From Mycobacterium mantenii (GTDB lineage Bacteria > Actinomycetota > Actinomycetes > Mycobacteriales > Mycobacteriaceae), in contig NZ_AP022590.1 of the NCBI RefSeq assembly GCF_010731775.1, forward strand, positions 5,828,001 through 5,892,000: a DNA stretch of 64,000 nucleotides. Direction: 5' to 3'. How positions within the stretch are numbered: the first letter of the stretch is position 1; every line of letters starts with the position of its first letter. The translations under genes were made by a program, and so were the position numbers. Under the pieces are notes generated by a model. It saw nothing but the letters and a program-made list of their open reading frames with translations, did no database searches and had not been told where the DNA came from. Of the stretch, positions 35,873 to 44,189 are shown one piece after another.

Positions 35873-36535
35873 ATGGCCGACTCTGAAGATGGCCGCGACG
35901 GCGCGACGGGGCCCGAGATTCCCGAACCCGCAGCGCACGAGGAGACGGACGCGGAATTAACGGCGCGATTCGAACGCGACGCGATTCCCCTGTTGGACCA
36001 GCTCTACGGCGGTGCGCTGCGCATGACGCGCAATCCCGCCGACGCCGAAGACCTGCTGCAAGAGACCATGGTCAAGGCCTATGCGGGATTCCGCTCGTTC
36101 CGGGCCGGCACCAATCTCAAGGCGTGGCTGTACCGGATCCTGACCAACACCTATATCAACAGCTACCGCAAGAAGCAGCGCCAACCGGCCGAATATCCGA
36201 CTGAGGAGATCACCGACTGGCAGCTGGCCTCGAACGCCGAGCATTCGTCCACCGGACTGCGGTCGGCCGAGGTCGAGGCCCTCGAGGCGCTGCCGGACTC
36301 GGAGATCAAAGAGGCGCTGGCGGCGTTGCCGGAAGAATTCCGGATGGCCGTCTACTACGCCGACGTCGAGGGTTTCCCGTACAAGGAAATCGCCGAGATC
36401 ATGGATACGCCCATCGGAACGGTAATGTCACGGCTGCACCGCGGCCGACGGCAGCTGCGTGGCCTGTTGGCCGACGTTGCCAAGGAGCGGGGCTTCAACC
36501 GCGGTCAGCAGACGCACGAGGAGGTGTCGTCATGA
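35873..36535 (+). CDS. sigH: ECF RNA polymerase sigma factor SigH
   Basis: SigH controls the response to oxidative and heat stress (thioredoxin system, proteases). It has 220 residues: sigma-2 domain ([36 protein letters not shown]) and sigma-4 domain ([33 protein letters not shown]). ATG 35873 matches the known M. tuberculosis start. The frame is open upstream to GTG 35756, which has GGGAG seven bases before it, so a longer isoform is possible. The stop overlaps rshA by four bases. Confidence 0.95.
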   Translation: MADSEDGRDGATGPEIPEPAAHEETDAELTARFERDAIPLLDQLYGGALRMTRNPADAEDLLQETMVKAYAGFRSFRAGTNLKAWLYRILTNTYINSYRKKQRQPAEYPTEEITDWQLASNAEHSSTGLRSAEVEALEALPDSEIKEALAALPEEFRMAVYYADVEGFPYKEIAEIMDTPIGTVMSRLHRGRRQLRGLLADVAKERGFNRGQQTHEEVSS

Positions 36536-36849
36536 GCGAGTTCTCCGGCCAGGGCGGTGCTTCGCCCGATGCCTGCCCCAACGACGAATCCCATGGCAGC
36601 GTCGGCTGCGCGGAGGTCATCCGCCAGGTCTGGCTGCTGCTCGACGGGGAATGCGGCCCCGACACCCGCGAGCTGCTGCGCCAGCATCTCGAGGCATGCC
36701 CCGGCTGCTTCAAGCACTACGGGCTCGAAGAGCGGATCAAGGCGCTGATCGCCACCAAATGCCGGGGCGAGAAGGCCCCCGAGGGATTGCGCGAGCGGCT
36801 ACGGCTCGAGATCCGGCGCACCACGATCATCCGGGGTACGCAGACGTAG
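36532..36849 (+). CDS. rshA: Anti-sigma factor RshA
   Basis: This protein of 105 residues binds and holds SigH inactive under reducing conditions. The zinc-associated anti-sigma motif HLEACPGC (HxxxCxxC) is present in [20 protein letters not shown], preceded by a Cys in DGECGP. Oxidation of these cysteines releases SigH. Its ATG overlaps the sigH stop, so the two are translationally coupled. Confidence 0.95.
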   Translation: MSEFSGQGGASPDACPNDESHGSVGCAEVIRQVWLLLDGECGPDTRELLRQHLEACPGCFKHYGLEERIKALIATKCRGEKAPEGLRERLRLEIRRTTIIRGTQT

Positions 36850-36859
36850 TAGCGACCCT

Positions 36860-36934
36860 TTACGAGTTGGGCCGCTTGCCGTGGTTGGCCTTGCTGTGCT
36901 TGCGGTCGCGCTTCTTCCGGCCCCGTTTGGCCAT
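36860..36934 (-). CDS. Ribosomal protein bL37 (24 residues)
   Basis: This very short gene reads MAKRGRKKRDRKHSK and ends in HGKRPNS. It has a strong GGAGGA site seven bases before the ATG. The sequence matches my memory of the 24-residue mycobacterial large-subunit protein bL37 seen in cryo-EM structures of M. smegmatis ribosomes. Nearly half its residues are Arg or Lys, as expected for an rRNA-binding peptide. It is convergent with rshA and normally escapes gene finders. Confidence 0.85.
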   Translation of the reverse strand: MAKRGRKKRDRKHSKANHGKRPNS

Positions 36935-37174
36935 GGTGAAAATCCTCCGTGATTGCTTGTCAAACCAGGCGCCCAGCGCCCGTTGGCTTGTCGACCATTC
37001 TCTCACGAGACGTCCTGTGCAGTGTCTTCGCCCTCGTGGGGGCCCGTCGGGGGCCCGTGTGCCGCGGTCCCGACCGGTCCTGTGGTTCGATGTATCCGAG
37101 CCTGAATGGGCCTGATAGAACCGTGATGAACCAGCAGCCAGCCTTGCGCGAAGGCCGAAACGAGTGGGGTGAAG

Positions 37175-37390
37175 ATGGCGGAGGATGTGCGTGCCGAGAT
37201 CGTGGCCAGCGTGCTCGAAGTCGTGGTGAACGAGGGTGACGAGATCGGCAAAGGCGACATCGTGGTGCTGTTGGAGTCGATGAAGATGGAGATCCCCGTC
37301 CTGGCCGAAGTCGGCGGCACCGTCAGCAAGGTCAGTGTCGCGGTGGGTGACGTCATCCAGGCGGGCGACCTCATCGCGGTGATCAGCTAG
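37175..37390 (+). CDS. Biotinyl carrier protein domain protein (TB7.3-like)
   Basis: This protein of 71 residues is a single biotinyl-lipoyl domain with the biotinylation motif LLESMKMEIPV (the Lys of MKM, residue 38). It could be a carrier for acyl-CoA carboxylase, although no carboxylase is adjacent. ATG 37175 matches Rv3221c; a GTG at 37169 is also in frame. The gap 36935-37174 contains no other gene. Confidence 0.9.
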   Translation: MAEDVRAEIVASVLEVVVNEGDEIGKGDIVVLLESMKMEIPVLAEVGGTVSKVSVAVGDVIQAGDLIAVIS

Positions 37391-37442
37391 CCGTCCGGGG
37401 CCCCCTCGATTAACACGCCGGGAACGACCCGGGGAGTCAGCG

Positions 37443-38942
37443 ATGTCAACTCTCGGTGATCTGCTTGCCGAACACACCATGCTGCCGGGCAACGCGGTGG
37501 ACCACCTGCACGCGGTGGTCGGGGAGTGGCAGCTGCTTGCCGACCTGTCCTTCGCCGACTACCTGATGTGGGTGCGCCGCGACGACGGCGTGCTGGTCTG
37601 CGTGGCGCAGTGCCGGCCGAACACGGCGCCCACGGCGCTACTGACCGACGCGGTGGGCACCGCCGTCGGATCCGACCGGTTGGGCCTGGTGGCCGAGACA
37701 TTCGCGTCGGGCACCGCCCACCGGGATGACGTTGCGGGACATGAAGATTCGTGGTTGCCCGGCACCCACATCGAGGCGTCTCCGGTGCGCTACGGCGGCA
37801 AGGTGGTGGCCGTGCTCACCCACCATCAGACTGCGTTGGCCGCCGACCGCGCGTCCGGTCAGCTGGAGATCGCGTACCGGGAGTGCGCCGCCGATCTGGT
37901 CCACATGCTCGCGGAGGGAACGTTCCCGGACGTGGGGGACGTGGTCATGTCGCGTTCGACCCCGCGGGCCGGTGATGGCTTCATCCGCCTTGATGTGCAC
38001 GGCGTCGTCGCGTACGCCAGTCCCAACGCGCTGTCGGCCTACCACCGGATGGGCCTGACCACCGAGCTGGAGGGACACCACCTCATCGAGGTCACCCGCC
38101 CGCTGATCTCCGACCCGTTCGAGGCCCAGGAGGTGGCCGAGCATGTGCAGGACCTGGTGGCCGGCGGGCGCAGCATGCGCATGGAGGTCGACGCCGGGGG
38201 AGCAACCGTGCTGCTGCGCACGCTGCCGCTGATGGTCGACGGCGCCAGCGCCGGTGCGGCGGTGTTGATCCGCGACGTCACGGAGGTCAAACGCCGCGAC
38301 CGCGCGCTGATATCCAAGGACGCCACCATTCGGGAGATCCACCACCGGGTGAAGAACAACCTGCAGACCGTGGCGGCGCTGTTGCGCCTGCAGGCCCGCC
38401 GCACGGTCAACGCGGAGGGGCGGGAAGCCCTCATCGAATCGGTGCGCCGCGTGTCGTCGATCGCGCTGGTGCACGACGCGCTGTCGATGTCGGTGGACGA
38501 ACAGGTGAACCTGGACGAGGTCATCGACCGGATCCTGCCGATCATGAACGACGTGGCGTCGGTGGACCGGCCGATCCGCATCAACCGGGTCGGCGATCTG
38601 GGGGTGCTGGACTCCGACCGGGCCACCGCGCTGATCATGGTGATCACCGAACTGGTGCAGAACGCGATCGAACACGCCTTTGACCCGGCGACCGAGGAAG
38701 GCTCGGTGACGATTCGCGCCGAGCGTTCCGCGCGCTGGCTCGACGTGGTGGTGCACGACGACGGCCGCGGGCTGCCGGAAGGATTCAGCCTGGAGACCTC
38801 CGACAGCCTCGGTCTGCAGATCGTGCGGACCCTGGTGTCGGCCGAGCTGGACGGCACCCTGGGCATGCGTCAGGCGTCCGCCCGCGGCACCGATGTGGTG
38901 CTACGGGTGCCGATCGGCCGGCGGACCCGCTTGCTGCTGTAG
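37443..38942 (+). CDS. pdtaS: Sensor histidine kinase PdtaS
   Basis: This protein has 499 residues. Domains in order: GAF (about 10-150), PAS (about 175-285), HisKA_2 dimerisation with REIHHRVKNNLQTVAALLRL (phospho-acceptor His near 300), and an HATPase domain (ELVQNAIEHAF, VVHDDGRGLPEGF, SLGLQIVRTLV). There are no membrane segments, so it is a cytosolic kinase. In M. tuberculosis PdtaS signals to the RNA-binding regulator PdtaR, encoded elsewhere. ATG is the start; a terminator follows. Confidence 0.93.
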   Translation: MSTLGDLLAEHTMLPGNAVDHLHAVVGEWQLLADLSFADYLMWVRRDDGVLVCVAQCRPNTAPTALLTDAVGTAVGSDRLGLVAETFASGTAHRDDVAGHEDSWLPGTHIEASPVRYGGKVVAVLTHHQTALAADRASGQLEIAYRECAADLVHMLAEGTFPDVGDVVMSRSTPRAGDGFIRLDVHGVVAYASPNALSAYHRMGLTTELEGHHLIEVTRPLISDPFEAQEVAEHVQDLVAGGRSMRMEVDAGGATVLLRTLPLMVDGASAGAAVLIRDVTEVKRRDRALISKDATIREIHHRVKNNLQTVAALLRLQARRTVNAEGREALIESVRRVSSIALVHDALSMSVDEQVNLDEVIDRILPIMNDVASVDRPIRINRVGDLGVLDSDRATALIMVITELVQNAIEHAFDPATEEGSVTIRAERSARWLDVVVHDDGRGLPEGFSLETSDSLGLQIVRTLVSAELDGTLGMRQASARGTDVVLRVPIGRRTRLLL

Positions 38943-38964
38943 GACCGGTGACCCGCACGCAAAG

Positions 38965-39000
38965 GTGCGGCCCCGACTTTCGTCGAGGCCGCACGGTTTT
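38965..39000. terminator. Intrinsic terminator between pdtaS and whiB1
   Basis: GTGCGGCC and GGCCGCAC form an 8-bp outer stem. CGAC and GTCG extend it inside around a TTTC loop, and GGTTTT follows. It lies between two converging genes and could serve pdtaS, and the reverse strand in part. Confidence 0.75.
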
Positions 39001-39012
39001 GCGGTATCTGGG

Positions 39013-39267
39013 TTATACCCCGCTGCGGGCCTTCGTCCGGGCGTTGCGGCGCTTCAGTGCACGTCGCTCGTCTTCGCTCATGCCGCCCCATACGCCCGAG
39101 TCCTGGCCCGTGTTCAGGGCCCAACCGAGGCAATCTGTGGTCACCGGGCACCGATTACAGACCAGTTTCGCGTCAGCGATCTGCGCGAGCGCCGGGCCAC
39201 TGTTCCCTACCGGGAAGAACAGCTCCGGGTCTTCGTCACGACAGACCGCCTTGTGGCGCCAATCCAT
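39013..39267 (-). CDS. whiB1: Redox-responsive transcription factor WhiB1
   Basis: This protein has 84 residues and four iron-sulfur cysteines (C9 in HKAVCRDED, C37 and C40 in VCNRCPVTTDC, C46), then the turn GVWGGMS and a basic tail RRALKRRNARTKAR. In M. tuberculosis WhiB1 holds a 4Fe-4S cluster that reacts with NO, binds SigA, and is essential. A CRP-type site lies about 165 bases upstream. Confidence 0.97.
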   Translation of the reverse strand: MDWRHKAVCRDEDPELFFPVGNSGPALAQIADAKLVCNRCPVTTDCLGWALNTGQDSGVWGGMSEDERRALKRRNARTKARSGV

Positions 39268-39428
39268 ACGTCTTTACTCCTTACTGAGTGCGCAGCAAGG
39301 CGCACGGCCATTTTCTTCGGCTGTTAACGCGTGCAGAGGAAAAGGAGTCCGGACTCCTACGTAAATTTCTGCATGCAACCTTTTGATCGTTTCACAGGCT
39401 CAACAGATGTCAATAGCGTGAGTTCGCT

Positions 39429-39444
39429 CGTGGGCTATCTCACT
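39429..39444 (-). promoter_or_regulatory. CRP (Rv3676-type) site upstream of whiB1
   Basis: On the minus strand this reads AGTGAGATAGCCCACG, which I recall as identical to the published CRP site of the M. tuberculosis whiB1 promoter. It would couple whiB1 expression to cAMP. A weaker second half-match (CGTGAGTTCGCTCGTG) lies at 39417-39432. The rest of 39268-39548 is intergenic. Confidence 0.75.
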
Positions 39445-39548
39445 TTGATCAACTCGTAGCCAAGCCCTTACTCCGTTGTACTACACTCCACGGGCTGCTC
39501 CCCGGAAAATTTCGCCCGCACGGGCCGCCGGCGCATCGTTATCGCAGG

Positions 39549-40514
39549 TCAGTGCCGTTTCTGCTGTGGAGGGGCGACCACCGCCAGCGCGTCCGGGACC
39601 GCTTTGAACGTCATGGTTTCGCGCACGCCGAGGTAATCGCCGTCGAATTGGCAGGCGACGGGGCCTCCGGTGGAGGTAACTCGCAGGCACGGCAGGTCGT
39701 CCTCGGTGATGAGGTGCTTGAAGTTGAAGGTGGGCCGCTTGGCGAACATCTGCCGCACGATTCGCAGGGTCGGGATCGGCTTCATGGTGGTGGGCGCGAA
39801 GACCCCCAGGCCCGACTCGAAGCTGCAGCCGGGGTTGGTCCACACCGGGCGTTCGTTGGCGAAGGTCCACGGGCTGGAGTTCGACACGAACGCGAAGCTC
39901 ACCCCGGTGAGGGGTTCGCGGCCGGGAAGTTCGAGCGTCAGCATCGGCTCGCGGCGGGTGTAGGCCCACACGGCGGGCACCGCCGCGCGGATGTAGCGCC
40001 ACGCGGAAACCTTGCCGCCCTTGTCCCGTTCGGCCTCCACCGCGGCCACCACCTCGGCGTCGACGCCCATACCGGTGTTGAAGACGGCCCAGCGCTCGCC
40101 GCAGTCGATCAGCCCGATCCGCCGCCAGGTGCTGCGCCGCTGGTAGTCGTCGAGCAGCTGGATGAGCTGGTTGGTGGCCGCGACCGGATCCGCGGAGATG
40201 CCCAGGGACCGTGCCAGCACGTTGGCCGAACCGCCGGGCACGACGGCGACCGCCGGTATCGGGCCGGTCGGAAGTTGCCCGGGCCGGCCGAGCAGGCCGT
40301 TGACCACACCGCTCACCGTGCCGTCGCCGCCGTGCACGACCACCAGGTCGATCCCGTCAGCGACGGCCTTCTGCGCGAGCTCGGTGCCGTGACCGCGATG
40401 GTTGGTGTGTTCGACGCTGAGCTGCAGGCGGCTCTTGAGCGCATGTGCCAGCAGGTCGCGACCGGCGGCCGTGGTGGAAGTGGCTGTGGGGTTGACGATC
40501 AGCACGGCCCGCAT
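39549..40514 (-). CDS. Diacylglycerol/sphingosine-kinase-like lipid kinase (YegS type)
   Basis: This protein has 321 residues. MRAVLIVNPTATSTTAAG is the N-terminal nucleotide-binding strand-loop, and VVHGGDGTVSGVVNGL is the catalytic GGDGT motif (about residue 60). A C-terminal half typical of DAGK proteins follows (NTGMGVDAEVVAAVE, FAFVSNSSPW). It probably phosphorylates a lipid. ATG 40514 is chosen, because the 20 upstream codons lack family similarity. It corresponds to Rv3218. Confidence 0.87.
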   Translation of the reverse strand: MRAVLIVNPTATSTTAAGRDLLAHALKSRLQLSVEHTNHRGHGTELAQKAVADGIDLVVVHGGDGTVSGVVNGLLGRPGQLPTGPIPAVAVVPGGSANVLARSLGISADPVAATNQLIQLLDDYQRRSTWRRIGLIDCGERWAVFNTGMGVDAEVVAAVEAERDKGGKVSAWRYIRAAVPAVWAYTRREPMLTLELPGREPLTGVSFAFVSNSSPWTFANERPVWTNPGCSFESGLGVFAPTTMKPIPTLRIVRQMFAKRPTFNFKHLITEDDLPCLRVTSTGGPVACQFDGDYLGVRETMTFKAVPDALAVVAPPQQKRH

Positions 40515-40690
40515 GAGGCACGAGCTTATGCGGTGCGACGATGCGCGCCGCATCGCGGCGGGCGGTGGGGGCATCCCCAGCCGCGGAGCGGCGAGGGGGC
40601 GAGCGCCGCAATCGGCTGATGCGGGCCGCCTAAGCCCGCGCTGTGGGGAACCGCCAAGGCACGGACGGCGGCCCTGACTACGCTGTCGCT

Positions 40691-41122
40691 GTGACGCCGC
40701 CAGCCGCCCCGACCTCCGTTCGCCGCGCCGGCCTGGTCGTTGTCCTGCAGGGGATTGCGGCTTTGACCGTGGCGGTGGTGTTGGTGGTGCGCGGGATCGC
40801 GGGAGCCGACCAGCAGGTGGTCAACGGCCTGGCGACGGCGGGGTGGTTCGTCCTGGTCGGTGCCGCGGTGATCGCCGCGGGGCGCGCGCTGATCCTCGGC
40901 AAGCGCTGGGGCCGCGGGCTGGCGGTGATCACCCAGCTGCTGTTGCTGCCGGTGGCGTGGTACCTCGCGGTCGGATCACATCAGCCCGGCTTCGGGATTC
41001 CGGTGGGCGCGGTTGCGCTGGTCGTGCTGGGATTGCTCTTCAGTCCCGCCGCGGTGCGCTGGGCCGCCGGCGCTCAGGGCGATTCCGCCAACCCTGCCAG
41101 CGACGGCCCGGACAGCCGGTAG
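40691..41122 (+). CDS. Membrane protein (Rv3217c-like)
   Basis: This protein has 143 residues and four membrane helices (LVVVLQGIAALTVAVVLVV, LATAGWFVLVGAAVIAAGRA, LAVITQLLLLPVAWYLAVG, IPVGAVALVVLGLLF). GTG 40691 (VTPPAAPTSVRRAG) is preferred to an upstream ATG at 40643. The last 49 bases overlap the 3' end of the converging acetyltransferase gene. No function is known. Confidence 0.8.
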   Translation: MTPPAAPTSVRRAGLVVVLQGIAALTVAVVLVVRGIAGADQQVVNGLATAGWFVLVGAAVIAAGRALILGKRWGRGLAVITQLLLLPVAWYLAVGSHQPGFGIPVGAVALVVLGLLFSPAAVRWAAGAQGDSANPASDGPDSR

Positions 41123-41556
41123 GTGGTCCATCGGCGCTGTGGTTCCCCGCCGATGCCGTCGTAGAGCCTGATGGCGTCGGCGTTCCAGTTCAGCACCGCC
41201 CAGGACAGCCGCGTGTAACCCCGCCGCAGGCATTCGGATGCCAGCGCGGCCAGCAGTGCCCTGGCCAGCCCGCGCCGGCGAAACTCCGGACGCACGAACA
41301 GGTCTTCCAGATAGATGCCCGCCACGCCGTCCCAGGTGGAGAAATTGACGAACCACAGTGCCATCGCCGCATTTTCGCCGTCCACCTCGGCCACGTGCCC
41401 GTACACCGTCGGCGGATCGCCGAAAAGCGCTGCCGCTATTTGTGTTTCGGTCACCATGCACTGATCGGCGGCGTGCTCGAAGTCGGCCAGCGCGTGGATC
41501 ATCTCGGTGATCGCGGCGGTGTCTTCCCGCAACGCACGACGGATGTGCCGGCTCAT
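41074..41556 (-). CDS. GNAT-family N-acetyltransferase
   Basis: This protein has 160 residues. The acetyl-CoA-binding motif A is IYLEDLFVRPEFRRRGLARA, followed by LSWAVLNWNADAIRLYDGIG (motif B). The substrate is unknown; relatives acetylate polyamines or amino acids. Its ATG overlaps the entC stop by four bases, so it is co-transcribed with the isochorismate synthase. Confidence 0.9.
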   Translation of the reverse strand: MSRHIRRALREDTAAITEMIHALADFEHAADQCMVTETQIAAALFGDPPTVYGHVAEVDGENAAMALWFVNFSTWDGVAGIYLEDLFVRPEFRRRGLARALLAALASECLRRGYTRLSWAVLNWNADAIRLYDGIGGEPQRRWTTYRLSGPSLAGLAESP

Positions 41557-42653
41557 TGCTCGACTCCCAGGGCGTTCAGGATGGTGCCGAATTTCGTTGT
41601 CGTTTCCGCGACTTCGTCGTCGGGGTCGGACTCGGCGACGATACCGCCGCCCGCCCGCGCCAGCGCGCTGCGCCGGTCCGCCGACAGCTGCGCACAGCGC
41701 AGCGACACCACCCAGCGGCCGTCGCCGCGGGCGTCACACCAGCCCACCGCCCCGGCGTAGAACCCGCGGTCGCCTTCCAGCTCGTCGATCAGCTGCATCG
41801 CGGCCTTGGTCGGCACTCCGCCGACCGCCGGTGTGGGGTGCAGCGCCAACGCCAAATCGATTGCGGTCGTTGATGTATCACGCAAACGTCCACCGATCGG
41901 CGTGCACAGATGCCACACGGTGGCGGTGCTGCTCAGCTGCGGTTCGGCGGCGATGGACAACTCGTCGCACAGCGGTTGCAGGGCGTCTTTGATGGTCTCG
42001 ATGACCAGCTGGTGCTCGTGACGGTTCTTGGCCGAGGAGACCAGCGCGGCGCCGTTGGCGGCATCGGCGTCCGGGTCGGCGGCGCGCGGGGCCGAGCCGG
42101 CGAACGGCCGGCATTCGACACGGTCGCCGCTGCGCGCCACCAGGAGCTCGGGGCTGGCGCCCACCAGCACCGCCCCCGCATACTTCTCGCCTGCGGCGGT
42201 CAGATCGACCAGGTAGCCGTAGGCCGCGGGGTCCGCCGCGATGAGTCGGCGCAGCACCACCCGCGCATCCAGCGGGGCGTCGGCAATCAGCCGTAAGGCG
42301 CGGGCCAGCACCACCTTGTGCAGCGGGTTGTCGACCGCGGCGAGCTGCTCACACGCCCGGCGGATCCGGTCCCGGTAGTCGATCGGTGGTGGGATGGCTT
42401 CGGCCACCCGCACCGACGGCAGCCCGCCGGTCGGCCAGTCCGGCGGTCCCTCGGCGCGGCGCACCGCGTCGGGCGTCAGCAGCGCCGCGGGGCGCTCGAC
42501 GTCAAAAGGCAACGCGCCCAAGACAATCGGCGTTTCCCCCGAACGCAGCGCGGCCTGCGCCGCGGCCACGTCGCCATACCGGCGCCGCACCCCGTCGGCG
42601 AGCAGGGTTTGCGTCGGCCCGCACAGCGCGAACGGCGGTTCGTGGTTGCTCAC
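41553..42653 (-). CDS. entC: Isochorismate synthase
   Basis: This protein has 366 residues and converts chorismate to isochorismate for salicylate-derived siderophore or menaquinone synthesis. Motifs: KVVLARAL, LVGASPELLVARSGDRVECR, PFAGSAPRAAD, SSAKNRHEHQLVIETI and HPTPAVGGVPTKAA, and the Mg-binding end GGGIVAESDPDDEVAETTTK. GTG 42653 (VSNHEPPFALCG) matches the M. tuberculosis EntC start region. It overlaps both neighbours by four bases, forming one operon. Confidence 0.93.
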   Translation of the reverse strand: MSNHEPPFALCGPTQTLLADGVRRRYGDVAAAQAALRSGETPIVLGALPFDVERPAALLTPDAVRRAEGPPDWPTGGLPSVRVAEAIPPPIDYRDRIRRACEQLAAVDNPLHKVVLARALRLIADAPLDARVVLRRLIAADPAAYGYLVDLTAAGEKYAGAVLVGASPELLVARSGDRVECRPFAGSAPRAADPDADAANGAALVSSAKNRHEHQLVIETIKDALQPLCDELSIAAEPQLSSTATVWHLCTPIGGRLRDTSTTAIDLALALHPTPAVGGVPTKAAMQLIDELEGDRGFYAGAVGWCDARGDGRWVVSLRCAQLSADRRSALARAGGGIVAESDPDDEVAETTTKFGTILNALGVEQ

Positions 42654-43261
42654 CCGGGTTTGATCGCCTGTGGCTGGCTGGTCAATCCGAGTGCGGCGAG
42701 CTGTCGCACGCCGTGCTCGAATCCGCAAACGGCGATGGAGCCGGCCAGCATCCAGAAGCGGCTGCCCTCGACGAGGGGCAGCTCCACCCAGCGGGTGATC
42801 ACCGACCGGGAGAAGTGGCTGTGCCCCACGAACACCACGTCGCGCGAGCCCATGTGCTCCAACGCGAAGGCGACGGCCCGATCGGCGCGGTCGCTGACCT
42901 GCGCCACGCTCTCGCCACCGGGACAGCCGTGCGTCCAGACCAGCCAATCGGGCACCGATTCGTGGATCTGCGGGGTCGTCAGCCCCTCGTAGGATCCGTA
43001 GTCCCATTCGGCGATCAGCGGGGAGACCTCGTCGACGGTGAGCCCGGCCAGTTTGGCCGTGGTCAGGGCACGGATTCGCGGGCTGCTCACCACCAAGGGG
43101 TCGGCGAGGTTCAGTTCACGCAGAACGCGGCCGGCCAGCTCGGCCTGGACGCGGCCGGTGTCGGTGAGTTCAAGGTCGGTCCGGCCCGTGTGCTGGCCGG
43201 ATTTCGACCACTCGGTCTCGCCGTGCCGGAGCAGGACCAGGCGATGGTTGTGCAAGCCCAT
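42650..43261 (-). CDS. Histidine phosphatase-superfamily acid phosphatase
   Basis: This protein has 203 residues. The catalytic LVLLRHGETEWS carries the phospho-acceptor His, with Arg in SSPRIRA and a late His in VFVGHSHFSRSV. It was named gpm2/entD in early annotations, and the M. tuberculosis protein (Rv3214) was later shown to be a phosphatase rather than a mutase. It is the first gene of the entC operon. Confidence 0.9.
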   Translation of the reverse strand: MGLHNHRLVLLRHGETEWSKSGQHTGRTDLELTDTGRVQAELAGRVLRELNLADPLVVSSPRIRALTTAKLAGLTVDEVSPLIAEWDYGSYEGLTTPQIHESVPDWLVWTHGCPGGESVAQVSDRADRAVAFALEHMGSRDVVFVGHSHFSRSVITRWVELPLVEGSRFWMLAGSIAVCGFEHGVRQLAALGLTSQPQAIKPG

Positions 43262-43380
43262 ATCAACCGATTCTGCCGGACGACATGCCGGGCCCGTCGG
43301 CCGCAGCGCCCGGCGAGCGAACGTGCCAGGATGGGCGTTGTTGAGCGCACGGCGACGACGCAGAGGGGAGAACCGCGCCT

Positions 43381-44184
43381 ATGGCTGCTAGGACCCGGGT
43401 ATTGGCGGTGGCCAACCAAAAGGGCGGCGTCGCCAAGACGACGACTGTCGCCTCGCTAGGCGCGGCGATGGTCGACGAGGGTAAGCGGGTGCTGCTGGTC
43501 GACCTCGACCCGCAGGGCTGCCTGACCTTTTCGCTGGGCCAGGACCCCGACAAACTACCGGTGTCCGTGCACGAGGTGCTGCTCGGCGAGGTCGAGCCCA
43601 ACGCCGCGCTGGTCGAGACGGCGGAGGGGATGACGCTGCTGCCGGCCAACATCGACCTGGCCGGCGCCGAGGCGATGCTGCTGATGCGGGCCGGGCGCGA
43701 GTATGCGCTCAAGCGCGCGCTGGCCAAGCTCGGCGACCAGTTCGACGTGGTGGTCATCGACTGCCCGCCGTCGCTGGGTGTGCTCACCCTCAACGGGCTG
43801 ACGGCCGCCGACGAGGTCATCGTGCCGCTGCAGTGCGAGACCCTCGCGCATCGCGGGGTCGGTCAGTTCCTGCGCACCGTCGCCGACGTCCAGCAGATCA
43901 CCAACCCGGATCTGCGGCTGCTCGGCGCCCTGCCGACGCTGTACGACTCGCGCACCACCCACACCCGCGACGTGTTGCTCGACGTCGCCGACCGCTACAG
44001 CCTGCCGGTGCTGGCACCGCCGATTCCGCGCACCGTGCGGTTCGCCGAGGCCAGCGCCTCGGGCTCGTCGGTGATGGCCGGCCGCAAGAACAAGGGTGCG
44101 GTGGCCTACGGCGAGCTGGCGGCGGCGTTGCTCAAGCACTGGAAGAGCGGCAAGCCGCTGCCGACCTTCGCCGTCGAGGTCTAG
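43381..44184 (+). CDS. ParA-family ATPase (Soj-like)
   Basis: This protein has 267 residues. The deviant Walker A is NQKGGVAKTTTVASL (about residue 14), followed by LLVDLDPQGCLTFSL and VVIDCPPSLGVLTLNGL. It lies apart from the chromosomal parAB locus, corresponding to Rv3213c, and has no ParB gene beside it, so it may position something other than the chromosome. An IS110-family element begins just after its stop. Confidence 0.88.
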   Translation: MAARTRVLAVANQKGGVAKTTTVASLGAAMVDEGKRVLLVDLDPQGCLTFSLGQDPDKLPVSVHEVLLGEVEPNAALVETAEGMTLLPANIDLAGAEAMLLMRAGREYALKRALAKLGDQFDVVVIDCPPSLGVLTLNGLTAADEVIVPLQCETLAHRGVGQFLRTVADVQQITNPDLRLLGALPTLYDSRTTHTRDVLLDVADRYSLPVLAPPIPRTVRFAEASASGSSVMAGRKNKGAVAYGELAAALLKHWKSGKPLPTFAVEV

Positions 44185-44189
44185 ACGGT

